NCBI RefSeq assembly: GCF_015291625.1
Contig: NZ_CP030047.1
Coordinates: 8,922,501 to 8,986,500 of the forward strand
Direction of reading: 5' to 3'
Origin: Bradyrhizobium sp. CCBAU 53421
Lineage (GTDB): Bacteria; Pseudomonadota; Alphaproteobacteria; Rhizobiales; Xanthobacteraceae
Length of the DNA stretch: 64,000 bases
How positions within the stretch are numbered: position 1 is the stretch's first letter; each line of letters opens with the position of its first letter. This document shows positions 7,777 to 16,398 of this stretch, one piece after another. A program made the translations under genes and the position numbers. The notes under the pieces were generated by a model. That model saw only the letters and a program-made list of their open reading frames with translations, searched no databases and was not told the DNA's origin.

Positions 7777-8781
7777 TCAATCCGCCTTCACATAATCCTT
7801 GGCGATGATCCCGCTCGCGTCAAAGCCCTTGTCCACGAACCCCTGCCCCTGCAGCCATTTGATCTGGTTGTCGAGATTCTTCACGTCGAGCTTGCCGTCG
7901 GGATCGATATAGGCGCAGTTGCCGACCACCTGCTCGATCGGAAGATTGGTGTATTTGGCGATGATCTCGAGCAGCGGTTTTGTTGTCTCGTTGATCGGCG
8001 CCACCCCGTCCTTGATCGCGGTCAGGATCACGTCGTGATATTCGTGGTCCGCGCGAGTGAGCGCGGTGAGCAGCCTGGTCACCTTCTGTGCGTTGGCCAG
8101 CGTCTTCGGCGAAGCGAAGATGGCCCCGAGCTGCCACGGCGTCTCGTCGCCGACCCAGCCCAAAAGCTTCGCGCCGTTGGCATCGATCAAGGTTCGCGCG
8201 GTCGAGACCGGCAGCAGCGCCGCATCGACGGTTTCGCCCTTCAGCGCCGCAGCCGCATTCGACAGCGATTGCAGCGGCACGATCTTCACGTCGGAGAGCT
8301 TGAAGCCGTATTTGTCGGCGAGCAGACCGAGCGAATAATGGAAGCTGGAGCCGACCTGGGTCACCGCGACGCGCTTGCCGGCCAGATCCTTCGGCGTCTT
8401 GAGGCCGCTCGCATAGGCGTTGTTGCTGGCGAAATAGCCGATCAGGGGATAACCGGCCTTCTCGCGGCTCATGCCGCCGATCACCTTCAGCGTGCCCTTG
8501 CCGGCGAGATTGTAGAGGCCTGCGGTGACGGCGGTGACGCCGAAATCGACGTCGCCCGACGCGGTCGCGACCGCGATCGGCTGTGCCGCGTCGAAGAATT
8601 TCAGCTCAACGTCGAGGCCGGCGTCCCGAAAATAGCCCTTGTCCTGCGCGATGAACACCGGCGCCGAGGACGACAGCCGCAACACGCCGATCTTCGCTTT
8701 CAGGAGCTCATCGGCTCGCGCGATGCCGCTCGCGGCCCACACCAACAGACCCGCGAGTGCGAGCCGCGCCCAACCCTTCAT
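7777..8781 (-). CDS. ABC transporter substrate-binding protein (NMT1/TauA/SsuA type)
   Basis: This 334-residue periplasmic protein has a Sec signal peptide (residues 1-23, hydrophobic ALAGLLVWAASGIARA then D). The body has KIGVLRLSSSAPVFIAQDKGYFRDAGLDVELKFF, typical of the NMT1/SsuA fold, and a middle segment AGKRVAVTQVGSSFHYSLG. It would deliver its ligand to the permease and ATPase encoded downstream. The ligand cannot be read from sequence. The neighbouring flavin oxidoreductase and LysR regulator suggest a catabolic substrate. Confidence 0.88.
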   Translation of the reverse strand: MKGWARLALAGLLVWAASGIARADELLKAKIGVLRLSSSAPVFIAQDKGYFRDAGLDVELKFFDAAQPIAVATASGDVDFGVTAVTAGLYNLAGKGTLKVIGGMSREKAGYPLIGYFASNNAYASGLKTPKDLAGKRVAVTQVGSSFHYSLGLLADKYGFKLSDVKIVPLQSLSNAAAALKGETVDAALLPVSTARTLIDANGAKLLGWVGDETPWQLGAIFASPKTLANAQKVTRLLTALTRADHEYHDVILTAIKDGVAPINETTKPLLEIIAKYTNLPIEQVVGNCAYIDPDGKLDVKNLDNQIKWLQGQGFVDKGFDASGIIAKDYVKAD

Positions 8782-8837
8782 TCCATCCTCCGCTTGAAGC
8801 CTTGTCCGTGCCGATCACACCGGAACGGTGACTCCAG

Positions 8838-8900
8838 ATTCCTGTTTTGATGCGTCTTCGTTACGCGAACCGGGATCAACTTCGCTTGAAAACGCGCTAG
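8838..8900 (+). repeat. Dispersed 62-bp repeat, copy 2
   Basis: GTTTTGATGCGTCTTCG ... CAACTTCGCTTGAAAACGC matches the copy at 4769-4830 at roughly four of five bases. It fills the gap between the oxidoreductase stop and the binding-protein start and slightly overlaps the oxidoreductase 3' end. Confidence 0.75.
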
Positions 8901-10261
8901 AGTCCTTCAGGCACGGCCTGATCGCGGCCGATGAACGCGCCCTGCTTGCCAAGCTGTTGTTGCAACTTTTCGACGGAAATGTCGCGCGGAATCGTATTGC
9001 CCGACAGCGCCAGCGCCGCCGCGGTTCCCGCCGCCTCGCCCATCACGAAACAGGCACCGGAGACGCGCGCCGCCGATTGCCCTTCATGGGTCATCGAGGC
9101 GCAGCGGCCGGCGACCAGGAGATTGTCGACGCCTTCGGGCACCAGCATGCGGTACGGCAATTCGTTGTAGCCACGGCTCTCCGGGATCGGCGGAAATTCG
9201 AAGGTCACATCGCCCGGCACGTGCTTTTCCATCGGCCAGCCGTTGACACCGATCGAGTCGGCGAACGAGGCGCAGCCCAGCACGTCCTCGCCCGAGAGCA
9301 TGTAGCCGCCGATCACGCGCCGCGTCTCGCGGATGCCAAGTTGCGGCGGCAGATCGACGATGTAGGAATTCTCGAAGCCCGGCACCGTGCGCAGGAACTT
9401 GAACGCCTCGACCGCCTGGCGGCGGCCCTCGATCTCGCCGCGCGTCATGTCATCGGGATCGATGCCGGAGATGGCGCCGCCATCGCTCCGCCTCACCTGG
9501 GTGAAATTCACCCGCCATTCGATCTGCGATTTCTGCGGCCGCACGATCGCGGACTTGCGCGGGAATTTATGCGTGCCGGCAGCCTCGGCCTGCGCCATCA
9601 GCGCCGGGATGGTGCGCCACGCATCGCCGGCTTTCGCCGGATCGATGCCGTTGAGGCGGAACATCATCGATGGGTAGAGCATGCCGCCGGCATTGTCGCC
9701 GACCTCATGGGGCGCACCAGCCCACACCGCGAGGTCGCCGTCGCCGGAGCAGTCGATGAAGATGCCTGCCCGCACCGCCTGACGCCCGGCCTTGGTCTCG
9801 ACCATCAGCGCGCGGATGCGCGAACCGTCCATCACGACGCCGGCACCGAGCGCGTGGAACAGGATGTCGACCTTGTGATGCGCCAGGAGATCGTCGGCCG
9901 CGATCTTGTAGGCCGCGGTGTCGTAGGCCTGCGCGAGGATCTTGCCGAGGATCAGATGCGGCGCGTTCAGGCCGCCGAGCCGGTCGATCCGCGCCAGGAG
10001 ATCGGAGGCGATGCCCTGCACCACGCGGTGCATCTCGCCGAAGATGTTGGCGTGCAGCCCGCAGAAATTGGTCACACCCGCCGCGGTGCCCATGCCGCCG
10101 AGAAAGCCGTAGCGCTCGATCAGCAAGGTCCGCCGCCCGGCGCGCGCCGCGCCAACGGCTGCCGCGATGCCGGCCGGTCCGCCGCCGAGCACCACCACGT
10201 CATATTCGCCATAGAGGGGGACCTGCCGCGCAGGTTCTTCGATCGTGCTCGCTCGCATCAT
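8897..10261 (-). CDS. FAD-dependent oxidoreductase (FAD_oxidored family)
   Basis: The 454-residue flavoprotein has an N-terminal dinucleotide fold (YDVVVLGGGPAGIAAAVGAARAG, about residues 19-41), the segment GGMGTAAGVTNFCGLHAN, FIDCSGDGDLAVWAGAP and the C-terminal LLVAGRCASMTHEGQSAARVSGACFVMGEAAGTAAAL. This layout fits the PF12831-type family, whose members are mostly uncharacterised. It is the first gene of a likely operon with the ABC importer and is divergent from a LysR gene. I infer that it oxidises the imported compound. The start is one of two consecutive ATGs (10261/10258) after GGGCGG. Confidence 0.82.
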   Translation of the reverse strand: MMRASTIEEPARQVPLYGEYDVVVLGGGPAGIAAAVGAARAGRRTLLIERYGFLGGMGTAAGVTNFCGLHANIFGEMHRVVQGIASDLLARIDRLGGLNAPHLILGKILAQAYDTAAYKIAADDLLAHHKVDILFHALGAGVVMDGSRIRALMVETKAGRQAVRAGIFIDCSGDGDLAVWAGAPHEVGDNAGGMLYPSMMFRLNGIDPAKAGDAWRTIPALMAQAEAAGTHKFPRKSAIVRPQKSQIEWRVNFTQVRRSDGGAISGIDPDDMTRGEIEGRRQAVEAFKFLRTVPGFENSYIVDLPPQLGIRETRRVIGGYMLSGEDVLGCASFADSIGVNGWPMEKHVPGDVTFEFPPIPESRGYNELPYRMLVPEGVDNLLVAGRCASMTHEGQSAARVSGACFVMGEAAGTAAALALSGNTIPRDISVEKLQQQLGKQGAFIGRDQAVPEGL

Positions 10262-10305
10262 TTCCGCCCTGAACAAAGTTGATTGGACCAACTATGAATT
10301 GATGC

Positions 10306-10322
10306 GGATTGCAGTACAATCC
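10306..10322. promoter_or_regulatory. Candidate LysR operator
   Basis: GGATTG-CAGTA-CAATCC is a perfect 6-bp inverted repeat around a 5-base centre. It contains an ATTG-N5-CAAT core that satisfies the T-N11-A rule for LysR-type sites. It lies in the divergent space between the oxidoreductase and LysR genes, 65 bases upstream of the LysR start. Confidence 0.6.
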
Positions 10323-10386
10323 ACCAAATTATGTAATCAGCTTTCGCGAATCGAGAAAGGCAAGGGGAAAGAAAAGGGAAGCGCGG

Positions 10387-11271
10387 ATGGATACGCTGGC
10401 CAACCTCGAAGCCTTCCTCGCCACCGCCGATGCCGGCGGCTTCTCCGCCGCGGCGCGCAAGCTCAATGTCGCGACGTCGGTCGTCGCCAAGCGCGTCACC
10501 CAACTCGAGGAGCGGATCGGCACCGCGCTGTTCCACCGCTCGACCCGCCAATTGCGGCTGACCGAGGCCGGGCAGCAATACGTCCATCGCGCCCGCGGCG
10601 TGGTTGCCGATGTTGGCGATCTGCTGTCGCGGATGGGCGAGAAGCAGCGCGACCTCACCGATCATCTGCGCGTCAAGGCGCCGACCTCGCTGACGGTGGC
10701 GCGGCTCGCCGATGCCTTCACGGCCTTCCAGAAACAGAACAGGAGCGTGAAGCTCGAGATCGTGATGATCGACCGCCCGGTCGATCCGGTAACCGAAGGT
10801 TTCGACATCGCGATCGGCGCCTTCCCGCATTCCTTTGGCGGCGTCGTCGACGAGCCGCTGTGCCGGCTACCGCGGCTGCTATGCGTCTCGCCGGCCTATC
10901 TGAAGAAGCACGGCGCGCCAAAACATCCGCGCGACCTGGTCGATCATCGCTGCCTCAGCTTCCTGCCGACCGGACCGGAATGGCCGTTCGAGGGGCCGCG
11001 CGGCCGCATCAACGTCCAGGTACGCCCGATCCTCTCGTCGAACGAGGGCCGGGTGCTGACCCAGAGCGCGATCGCCGGCAACGGCATCGCGCTGCTGTCG
11101 CACTATCTGGTCGCAGACGCGCTGCGCGACGGCGCGTTGCAGCCGATCCTCGCCGAGTTTCCGATCCCGGAATTGTGGGTGAAGGCCGCCGTTCCGGAAC
11201 GCCGCGTCAATGCCGCCGCGGTGCAGGCGCTGCTGAAGACATTGAAGAAGTCGCTGGCGCAATCGCTGTGA
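10387..11271 (+). CDS. LysR-family transcriptional regulator
   Basis: The 294-residue product has the LysR winged helix at residues 1-60 (MDTLANLEAFLATADAGG, then FSAAARKLNVATSVVAKRVTQLEERIG) and an effector domain from about residue 90. The segment TRQLRLTEAGQQYVHRA is the usual linker. The start at 10387 has AAGGGAAG upstream; a longer open frame upstream is rejected because the family begins at this point. Divergence from the oxidoreductase-importer operon suggests it activates that operon in response to the imported compound. The effector is unknown. Confidence 0.9.
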   Translation: MDTLANLEAFLATADAGGFSAAARKLNVATSVVAKRVTQLEERIGTALFHRSTRQLRLTEAGQQYVHRARGVVADVGDLLSRMGEKQRDLTDHLRVKAPTSLTVARLADAFTAFQKQNRSVKLEIVMIDRPVDPVTEGFDIAIGAFPHSFGGVVDEPLCRLPRLLCVSPAYLKKHGAPKHPRDLVDHRCLSFLPTGPEWPFEGPRGRINVQVRPILSSNEGRVLTQSAIAGNGIALLSHYLVADALRDGALQPILAEFPIPELWVKAAVPERRVNAAAVQALLKTLKKSLAQSL

Positions 11272-11333
11272 TGCGAGATGGTCTTGCCCCTCCCGAGCGG
11301 ACCTGAGACAAGGACGGATAAGGATCGCCCGCT

Positions 11334-11597
11334 TTGAAACTCCTGATCTCAGTGTCGCTTGGTCTCATCATCGCCGCCGGGCCCGCCGCAGCGATCGAGA
11401 CCTGCCGCTTCATCGAAGCCAAACCGGAGCGCGAGGCGTGCTACCGTCGGCAAGAGCAGGAGCTGGCGGCCAAGCGCAAGCCCGAGCCGACGATCACCCA
11501 GTCGAGCGAATCGAAGACGTTCGATCAGCTGCAGCAGATGCGCCGCGACGACGAAGAAGTCTATCGCAGCATGCGCGGCATCTGCCGCGGTTGCTGA
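11334..11597 (+). CDS. Small exported protein, unknown function
   Basis: This 87-residue product starts at a TTG preceded by AAGGA. It has a clear Sec signal peptide (MKLLISVSLGLIIAAGPAAA) and a mature part of about 67 residues that is charged and contains four cysteines (one early, one mid, two in the terminal CRGC). The even cysteine number would allow two disulfides in the periplasm. I do not recognise the family. It lies alone between the LysR gene and a repeat. Confidence 0.65.
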   Translation: MKLLISVSLGLIIAAGPAAAIETCRFIEAKPEREACYRRQEQELAAKRKPEPTITQSSESKTFDQLQQMRRDDEEVYRSMRGICRGC

Positions 11598-11617
11598 GCC
11601 GAGCGGCCGGTGAATTT

Positions 11618-11702
11618 GTAGGGCGGATTAGCGAAGCGTAATCCGCCGATCATCCACCGGGATAAGAGCGGCGGGTTACGCCTTCGGCTAACCCGCCCTA
11701 CG
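11618..11702. repeat. Dispersed palindromic repeat (GTAGGGCGGATTAG family)
   Basis: The element begins GTAGGGCGGATTAGCGAAGC and ends with the inverted GGCTAACCCGCCCTAC. It contains two inner hairpins, one per arm. Its right edge runs into the crotonase gene on the minus strand and supplies that gene's stop codon. Confidence 0.75.
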
Positions 11703-12495
11703 GATTACCGTCCCACCGGCCCGCGCGCTTCTCGGCAAAGGACGCGAGCCCTTCGGCCGCCTCGGCGCTCTGCCGCTTGACCGAATGGAGATGGACAAGG
11801 CGCTTGTAAGCCGCATTGTCGACGGCCATGCCGCCGAATGAACTTTCCATTGCCAGCTTCTTGGTCTCCGCCATCGCATCCGGGGCATTGCCGAGCAGCT
11901 GCTCCACGACCTTGGCGCCGGCGCTTTCGAGATCGGCAAGCGGCACCAACTCATGGACGAGGCCGATGCGGCGGGCATCCTCGGCGCCGAAACGCTCGCC
12001 GGTCAGTGCGTAGCGCCGCACCTGGCGCACGCCGATCGCGTCGCAGAGCTGCGGGATGATGATCGCAGCCGTCAGGCCCCAGCGTACCTCGGTGATCGAG
12101 AACAGCGCATTGTCGGCCGCGATCACGATGTCGCAAGCCGAGATCACGCCGGTGCCACCGCCGAAGCAGCCGCCCTGCACCAGCGCCACGGTCGGGACCG
12201 GCAGCGTGTTGAGGCGCTGCACCGCCTCGAAGGTGGCGCGCGACGCCGCCTCGTTCTCCTCCGCTGATTTCGGCCGCACGCCGTTGATCCATTTCAGGTC
12301 GGCGCCGGCCTGGAAATGCTTACCGTTGCCGTTCAGCACGACGACGCGCACCAGCTTGGTGGAGAGATCGTCGATCGCGGCCAGCACGCCCGCGATCAGC
12401 GCGCCGTCATAGGCGTTGTTGACCTCGGGGCGGTTCAGCGTGACGGTCGCGACCCCGCGCGCATCGAGGCTCCACAGGACTGGGCTGGCCGACAT
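11698..12495 (-). CDS. Enoyl-CoA hydratase/isomerase family protein, methylglutaconyl-CoA hydratase-like
   Basis: The 265-residue crotonase has the oxyanion loops FQAGADLKWI and GGCFGGGTGVISACD and one catalytic glutamate in SITEVRWGL. The glycine at the other usual glutamate position (GGGTGV rather than GGGxEL) matches bacterial 3-methylglutaconyl-CoA and isohexenylglutaconyl-CoA hydratases (LiuC/AtuE-like), as does the following LTGERFGAEDARRIGLVHELVP. That assignment is from memory of the family. Start 12495 follows GAGGGAG. The stop codon TAG is contributed by the edge of a repeat. No leucine-pathway genes are adjacent, so the pathway is uncertain. Confidence 0.8.
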   Translation of the reverse strand: MSASPVLWSLDARGVATVTLNRPEVNNAYDGALIAGVLAAIDDLSTKLVRVVVLNGNGKHFQAGADLKWINGVRPKSAEENEAASRATFEAVQRLNTLPVPTVALVQGGCFGGGTGVISACDIVIAADNALFSITEVRWGLTAAIIIPQLCDAIGVRQVRRYALTGERFGAEDARRIGLVHELVPLADLESAGAKVVEQLLGNAPDAMAETKKLAMESSFGGMAVDNAAYKRLVHLHSVKRQSAEAAEGLASFAEKRAGRWDGNP

Positions 12496-12662
12496 GACGT
12501 TGCTCCCTCGCTCGGCATTGCTGTTGCCAGCACTATGGCGAGAGGCGATGGCTTGATCCATCATTTTCGAGCGTACGCGGCCGCGCCGCATGCATGGCGG
12601 GTTGCGCAATGCCCCCTGCCTGTGGAAACTGACGCGGCACATTGCAAGGACCAGTTCCACTG

Positions 12663-13637
12663 ATGCGTATTTGCATTTTCGGCGCGGGCGCCGTCGGCAG
12701 CCACTTCGCCGTCCGGCTGGCACGCGCCGGCCACGATGTGTCCTGCGTGATGCGCGGGCCGCATCTCGACGCGGTCCGGTCCAACGGCTTGACGCTGAAG
12801 GTCGGCGACAGCAGCGTCACCGCTGACGTGAAGGCGTCGGCCGATCCTGCCGAGTTGGGGCCGCAGGACGTCGTCATCAGCACGCTCAAGGCGACCGGGA
12901 TCGCCGCGCTCGCAAGCGGGCTGTTGCCGCTGCTTGAGCGCGACACGGCGATCGTGTTCGCGCAAAACGGCGTTCCCTGGTGGTACGATCTCGGCCTGCC
13001 GCCGCGGCATCCCGCGATTCCCGATCTCGGTTTCCTCGATCCCGGCGGCCGCCTGCGCGCCGCGATCCCGAAGGAACGGATCATCGGCGGCGTGATCTTC
13101 TCCTCCAATGAGGTGATCGCGCCTGGCGCCGTGGCGAACCTGTCGCCGGATCGCAACCGCCTCCTGATCGGCGAATGCGACGATCGCCGGAGCGAGCGCA
13201 CCGCCACTTTGCGCGCAGCGCTGAATGACGCCGCGATCGAATCGCCCGAGGTCAAGGAGATCCGCGAGACGATCTGGTCGAAATTGCTCACCAACATGTC
13301 GATGTCGGTGCTCTGCCTGCTGACCGGGCTGACCGCGCGCGGCGTCCGCGACGATCCTGCGATGCAGGACGTGATCCCGCGCCTGCTCGACGAGGCCAAT
13401 GCGGTGGCGACGCACTACATTCCCGAGGTCAAGCGCGTCACCCGCTCGGGGCCGGCGCCGGACCACAAGCCGTCGATCCTGCAGGACTACGAGCTCGGCC
13501 GCGCCATGGAGATCGACGTGCTGGTACGCGCGCCGGCGGCGTTTGCCCGCGCAGCCGGCCTTCCAACCCCGATGCTCGACCTGATGGCCGCGCTCGCGAT
13601 CCAGAAGGCGCGTGACAAGGGGCTCTATCAGGGCTGA
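12663..13637 (+). CDS. 2-dehydropantoate 2-reductase family protein (PanE/ApbA-like), paralogue 1
   Basis: The 324-residue NADPH-dependent reductase has an N-terminal Rossmann motif MRICIFGAGAVGSHFAVRLARAG and the C-terminal helical domain with the lysine/asparagine stretch IWSKLLTNMSMSVLCLLTG and PSILQDYELGRAMEID. Those match ketopantoate reductases. A second family member lies at 33676-34683, and neither is next to pan genes, so it may act on another 2-keto acid. It is followed 39 bases later by an SDR gene on the same strand, suggesting a two-gene unit. Confidence 0.83.
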   Translation: MRICIFGAGAVGSHFAVRLARAGHDVSCVMRGPHLDAVRSNGLTLKVGDSSVTADVKASADPAELGPQDVVISTLKATGIAALASGLLPLLERDTAIVFAQNGVPWWYDLGLPPRHPAIPDLGFLDPGGRLRAAIPKERIIGGVIFSSNEVIAPGAVANLSPDRNRLLIGECDDRRSERTATLRAALNDAAIESPEVKEIRETIWSKLLTNMSMSVLCLLTGLTARGVRDDPAMQDVIPRLLDEANAVATHYIPEVKRVTRSGPAPDHKPSILQDYELGRAMEIDVLVRAPAAFARAAGLPTPMLDLMAALAIQKARDKGLYQG

Positions 13638-13676
13638 CAATCCGAACACGACGACATCAAGCGGGAACATCGAAGC

Positions 13677-14456
13677 ATGCAAGTCAAGGACAAGGTCTGC
13701 GTCGTCACCGGCGGCGCGAGCGGGATCGGCGAGGCGGTGGCGCGGGCCTATGCGGAGGCCGGCGCGCGCGGCGTCGTGATCGCCGATCTCAAGACCTCGC
13801 GCGACCGGCTCGCCAGCGTCGCCGGCGATATCGACGGGCTCGCGGTCACCGCCGATGTCGGGCTCGAGGAGGACGTCAAGGCGCTGATCGCCGCGGCCGA
13901 GGACAAATATGGCCCGGTCGACGTGTTCTTCTCCAATGCCGGGCTGTCGCGCAAGGGACAGGAAACCGCGTCCGATGCCGACTGGGATGTGAGCTGGCGC
14001 GTGCATGTGATGAGCCACGTGTTCGCGGCGCGCGCGCTGGTGCCCGGCATGCTCGCGCGCGGCTCCGGCTATCTCATCAACACCGCATCGGCCGCGGGGC
14101 TGCTCGCCTCGCTGAACTCGATGCCTTACGGCGTGACCAAGAACGCCGCGGTCGCGCTCGCCGAGCATCTCGCCATCCAGTATGGCGATCGCGGCATCCG
14201 CGTCTCCGTGCTCTGCCCGCAATCGGTGCAGACCGGGATGACCACGCCGGGCCCGAGCGCGGCGCGGGTCGACGGCGTGCTGCAGCCGGGCGAAGTGGCG
14301 CGGATGGTGATCGAGGCGATGGCCGAGGAGCGCTTCCTGATTCTCTCGCATCCGCAGGTGCAGGAATACATGCAGCGCAAGGCCACCAATCGCGAGCGCT
14401 GGCTGTCCGGCATGCGCCGCCTGCGTGACCGGATTTATGGCGGTGCGGCGTCGTAA
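13677..14456 (+). CDS. Short-chain dehydrogenase/reductase
   Basis: A classical 259-residue SDR. The cofactor motif TGGASGIG is at residues 11-18, the NAG motif is within FFSNAGLSRKG, and the catalytic Tyr151 and Lys155 lie in PYGVTK, with Ser in NTASAAG. The first strand is followed by ADLKTSRD, which favours NAD over NADP. It sits just downstream of the PanE-like reductase. The substrate is an alcohol or ketone that cannot be read from sequence. Confidence 0.88.
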   Translation: MQVKDKVCVVTGGASGIGEAVARAYAEAGARGVVIADLKTSRDRLASVAGDIDGLAVTADVGLEEDVKALIAAAEDKYGPVDVFFSNAGLSRKGQETASDADWDVSWRVHVMSHVFAARALVPGMLARGSGYLINTASAAGLLASLNSMPYGVTKNAAVALAEHLAIQYGDRGIRVSVLCPQSVQTGMTTPGPSAARVDGVLQPGEVARMVIEAMAEERFLILSHPQVQEYMQRKATNRERWLSGMRRLRDRIYGGAAS

Positions 14457-14468
14457 AACCGTCTCCCC

Positions 14469-14582
14469 GTCATTGCGAGGAGCTCGTGACAAAATTGCAA
14501 GGCAATTTTGCACTGAAGCGACAAAGCAATCCATTTCTCCGTATGCGGCACTATGGATTGCTTCGCTTCGCTCGCAATGACG
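14469..14582. repeat. Composite palindromic repeat with nested hairpin
   Basis: The outer ends are GTCATTGCGAGG and CTCGCAATGACG, a common Bradyrhizobium-type repeat, with AGCAATCCAT / ATGGATTGCT inner arms. A distinct perfect hairpin AAAATTGC-AAG-GCAATTTT at 14491-14509 is embedded in the left arm. It lies between convergent genes. Confidence 0.75.
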
Positions 14583-14586
14583 AGAC

Positions 14587-15321
14587 TTACTCCTTTGAGG
14601 CCGGTGCGAATCCGTTGAGCAGTCCGGAATAGGCCTTGGCCGCAGGCGAAGCATAGGCGCCGCGGCGCGACGTCGTCAGCTTGAGGCCGGCGAGCGCTTC
14701 CGCCTGCTTCACCGCGGCCGCCACGCCGTCGACGACAGGCACGCCGAACTGCACCGACAGCTCATGTGCAAGGTCGGCCATGCCGGCGCAGCCGAGCACG
14801 ATGGCCTCAGTGCCCTTCTCCAGCGCCCGCGCGATCTCCGCTTCCAGCTTGGCCTTGGCGCCCGAACCCGGCCTCTCCAAATCGAGCACCGCGACGTCGC
14901 AGGCGGTGACCATGGCGCGGTCGGCAAAGCCGTAGCGGCGGACCAGTTCCTCGAGCGGCACGATCGATCGCGGCAGCGTGGTGACGATGCCGATGCGCTT
15001 GGCGATCTGTCCGGCCGTGACCAGCGCCGCCTCGCAGATGCCGACCACCGGATAGCGCGCCGCCGACCGCGCGGCATCTAACCCGGTGTCGTCGAAGCAG
15101 GCGATGATACCGGCATCGGCGTCGGGCGTCTTCAGCAGCGCCTCGATCAGTCCGGGAACGGCGAACGCCTCGTCATAGAAGCCCTCGATCGAGGCGGGTC
15201 CCATCGCCGACGTGACAGCGACGACCTCGGTGCCATCGGCGGCAACCGCCCGGGCCGCGGCGGCGATGGTCGCGGTCATCGACGTGGTGGTGTTGGGATT
15301 GACGATCAGGATCTTTGTCAT
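14587..15321 (-). CDS. Aspartate/glutamate/hydantoin racemase family protein
   Basis: The 244-residue protein has the family's start pattern MTKILIVNPNTTTSMT and both cysteine regions: AGIIACFDDTGLDAAR and AIVLGCAGMADLA. Cofactor-independent racemases of this fold use two cysteines. NPNT at the N-terminus is seen in hydantoin racemases and allantoin-type racemases, so hydantoin racemase or an arylmalonate-decarboxylase-like activity is possible. The start at 15321 is preferred over a further upstream ATG that lies within repeat DNA. No hydantoinase genes are adjacent. Confidence 0.8.
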   Translation of the reverse strand: MTKILIVNPNTTTSMTATIAAAARAVAADGTEVVAVTSAMGPASIEGFYDEAFAVPGLIEALLKTPDADAGIIACFDDTGLDAARSAARYPVVGICEAALVTAGQIAKRIGIVTTLPRSIVPLEELVRRYGFADRAMVTACDVAVLDLERPGSGAKAKLEAEIARALEKGTEAIVLGCAGMADLAHELSVQFGVPVVDGVAAAVKQAEALAGLKLTTSRRGAYASPAAKAYSGLLNGFAPASKE

Positions 15322-15332
15322 GGTCGGGATTA

Positions 15333-15456
15333 GTAGCCCGGATGGAGCGAAGCGCAATCCGGGACGGTGTCACAGGCGGAAAACTCTGCTCCGGATTTCG
15401 CGGAGCCTGTCATCGGGCGCGCGTTCGCGCGACCCGTTGGCTGCATCCGGACTACA
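15333..15456. repeat. Dispersed repeat (GTAGCCCGGATGGAGC family), copy 1
   Basis: It starts GTAGCCCGGATGGAGCGAAG and ends GCTGCATCCGGACTAC, an inverted arrangement. The second, shorter copy is at 48364-48450. It occupies the gap between the racemase start and the hydrolase stop, both on the minus strand. Confidence 0.75.
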
Positions 15457-15467
15457 AGACTACAAGG

Positions 15468-16148
15468 CTAAGAATGCTTCGCCACCCAGGCCGCGAATGC
15501 ATCCAGCACCTCGGCCATCACCTCGCGGTCGTTGCGGCCGGAGCGCTTCAGGACATGGAAGGAATGGTCGGCCTCCTGCACCAGGTGCAGCGTCGCGCGC
15601 GCCCCCAGCCCCTTTGCCACCGGTTCAAGCAGGTCGAGCTCGGCTAGCGCATCGCGCGTGCCCTGCAGGAACAGCAAGGGGATCTTGACGTCGGCGAGGT
15701 GCTTGGCCCGATCGCTCGACGGCTTGCCGGCGGGATGCAGGGGAAAGCCGAGGAACACCAGCCCGCGCACGCCTTCGAGCGGCACTTTCGCCTGCGCCTG
15801 CGAGGTCATCCGTCCGCCGAAGGATTTGCCGCCGGCGAACAGCGGCAGTTCGCCGCAACGGCGCGCGGCCTCCGCGACCGCGGCACGCACCGTCGCCTGC
15901 GCGACGGCGGGCGGGTCGGGTCGCTTGCTGCCCTTCTCCATGTAGGGAAACTGATAGCGCAAGGTCGCGATGCCGCGCTCCGCCAATCCCTCTGATATCA
16001 CGTCCATCGACGGATGCGTCATGCCGGCGCCGGCGCCATGGGCGAATACATAGGCCGCGCGCGCCTGCGCCGGTTGCAGCAGCAGCGCGGACACCGTGTT
16101 GTCGTCCGAGACCGTGATCGTGAGCGGTTGTGCAGCCGGCGCGTTCAA
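15468..16148 (-). CDS. Alpha/beta hydrolase (Tex30/KANL3-like)
   Basis: A compact hydrolase of about 226 residues with the nucleophile elbow GGKSFGGRM, the oxyanion segment FAHGAGAGMTH and a C-terminal catalytic His in EADHSFHVLK. The Asp is probably in LFLQGTRDALAE. This matches small cytoplasmic alpha/beta hydrolases annotated as dienelactone-hydrolase-like. I place the start at TTG 16148, because the more upstream ATG (16208) would add residues that read through repeat-like DNA and lack a counterpart in the family. The substrate is unknown. Confidence 0.75.
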   Translation of the reverse strand: MNAPAAQPLTITVSDDNTVSALLLQPAQARAAYVFAHGAGAGMTHPSMDVISEGLAERGIATLRYQFPYMEKGSKRPDPPAVAQATVRAAVAEAARRCGELPLFAGGKSFGGRMTSQAQAKVPLEGVRGLVFLGFPLHPAGKPSSDRAKHLADVKIPLLFLQGTRDALAELDLLEPVAKGLGARATLHLVQEADHSFHVLKRSGRNDREVMAEVLDAFAAWVAKHS

Positions 16149-16398
16149 GATGACATCTCGAAGAATTGTTGCTCCGTCATTTCTAGCGGCAGGCCGCCAT
16201 GCGCGCAAATGCCGCCGAGCAGCGCACGCCGCAAGTGAACTGGCTCACAGCCCTTTGCAACATTTCCGTTGTTAGACCGAGAGCCGCCACTGTAGGATGG
16301 CGGATACCGCACCACACGCTTAGCGCGAACTCGTTTTTCGGCGATTTTTAACATCTCAGCCATATGACGCGCGGGTACCGCGAATTGGGGAATGGGGC

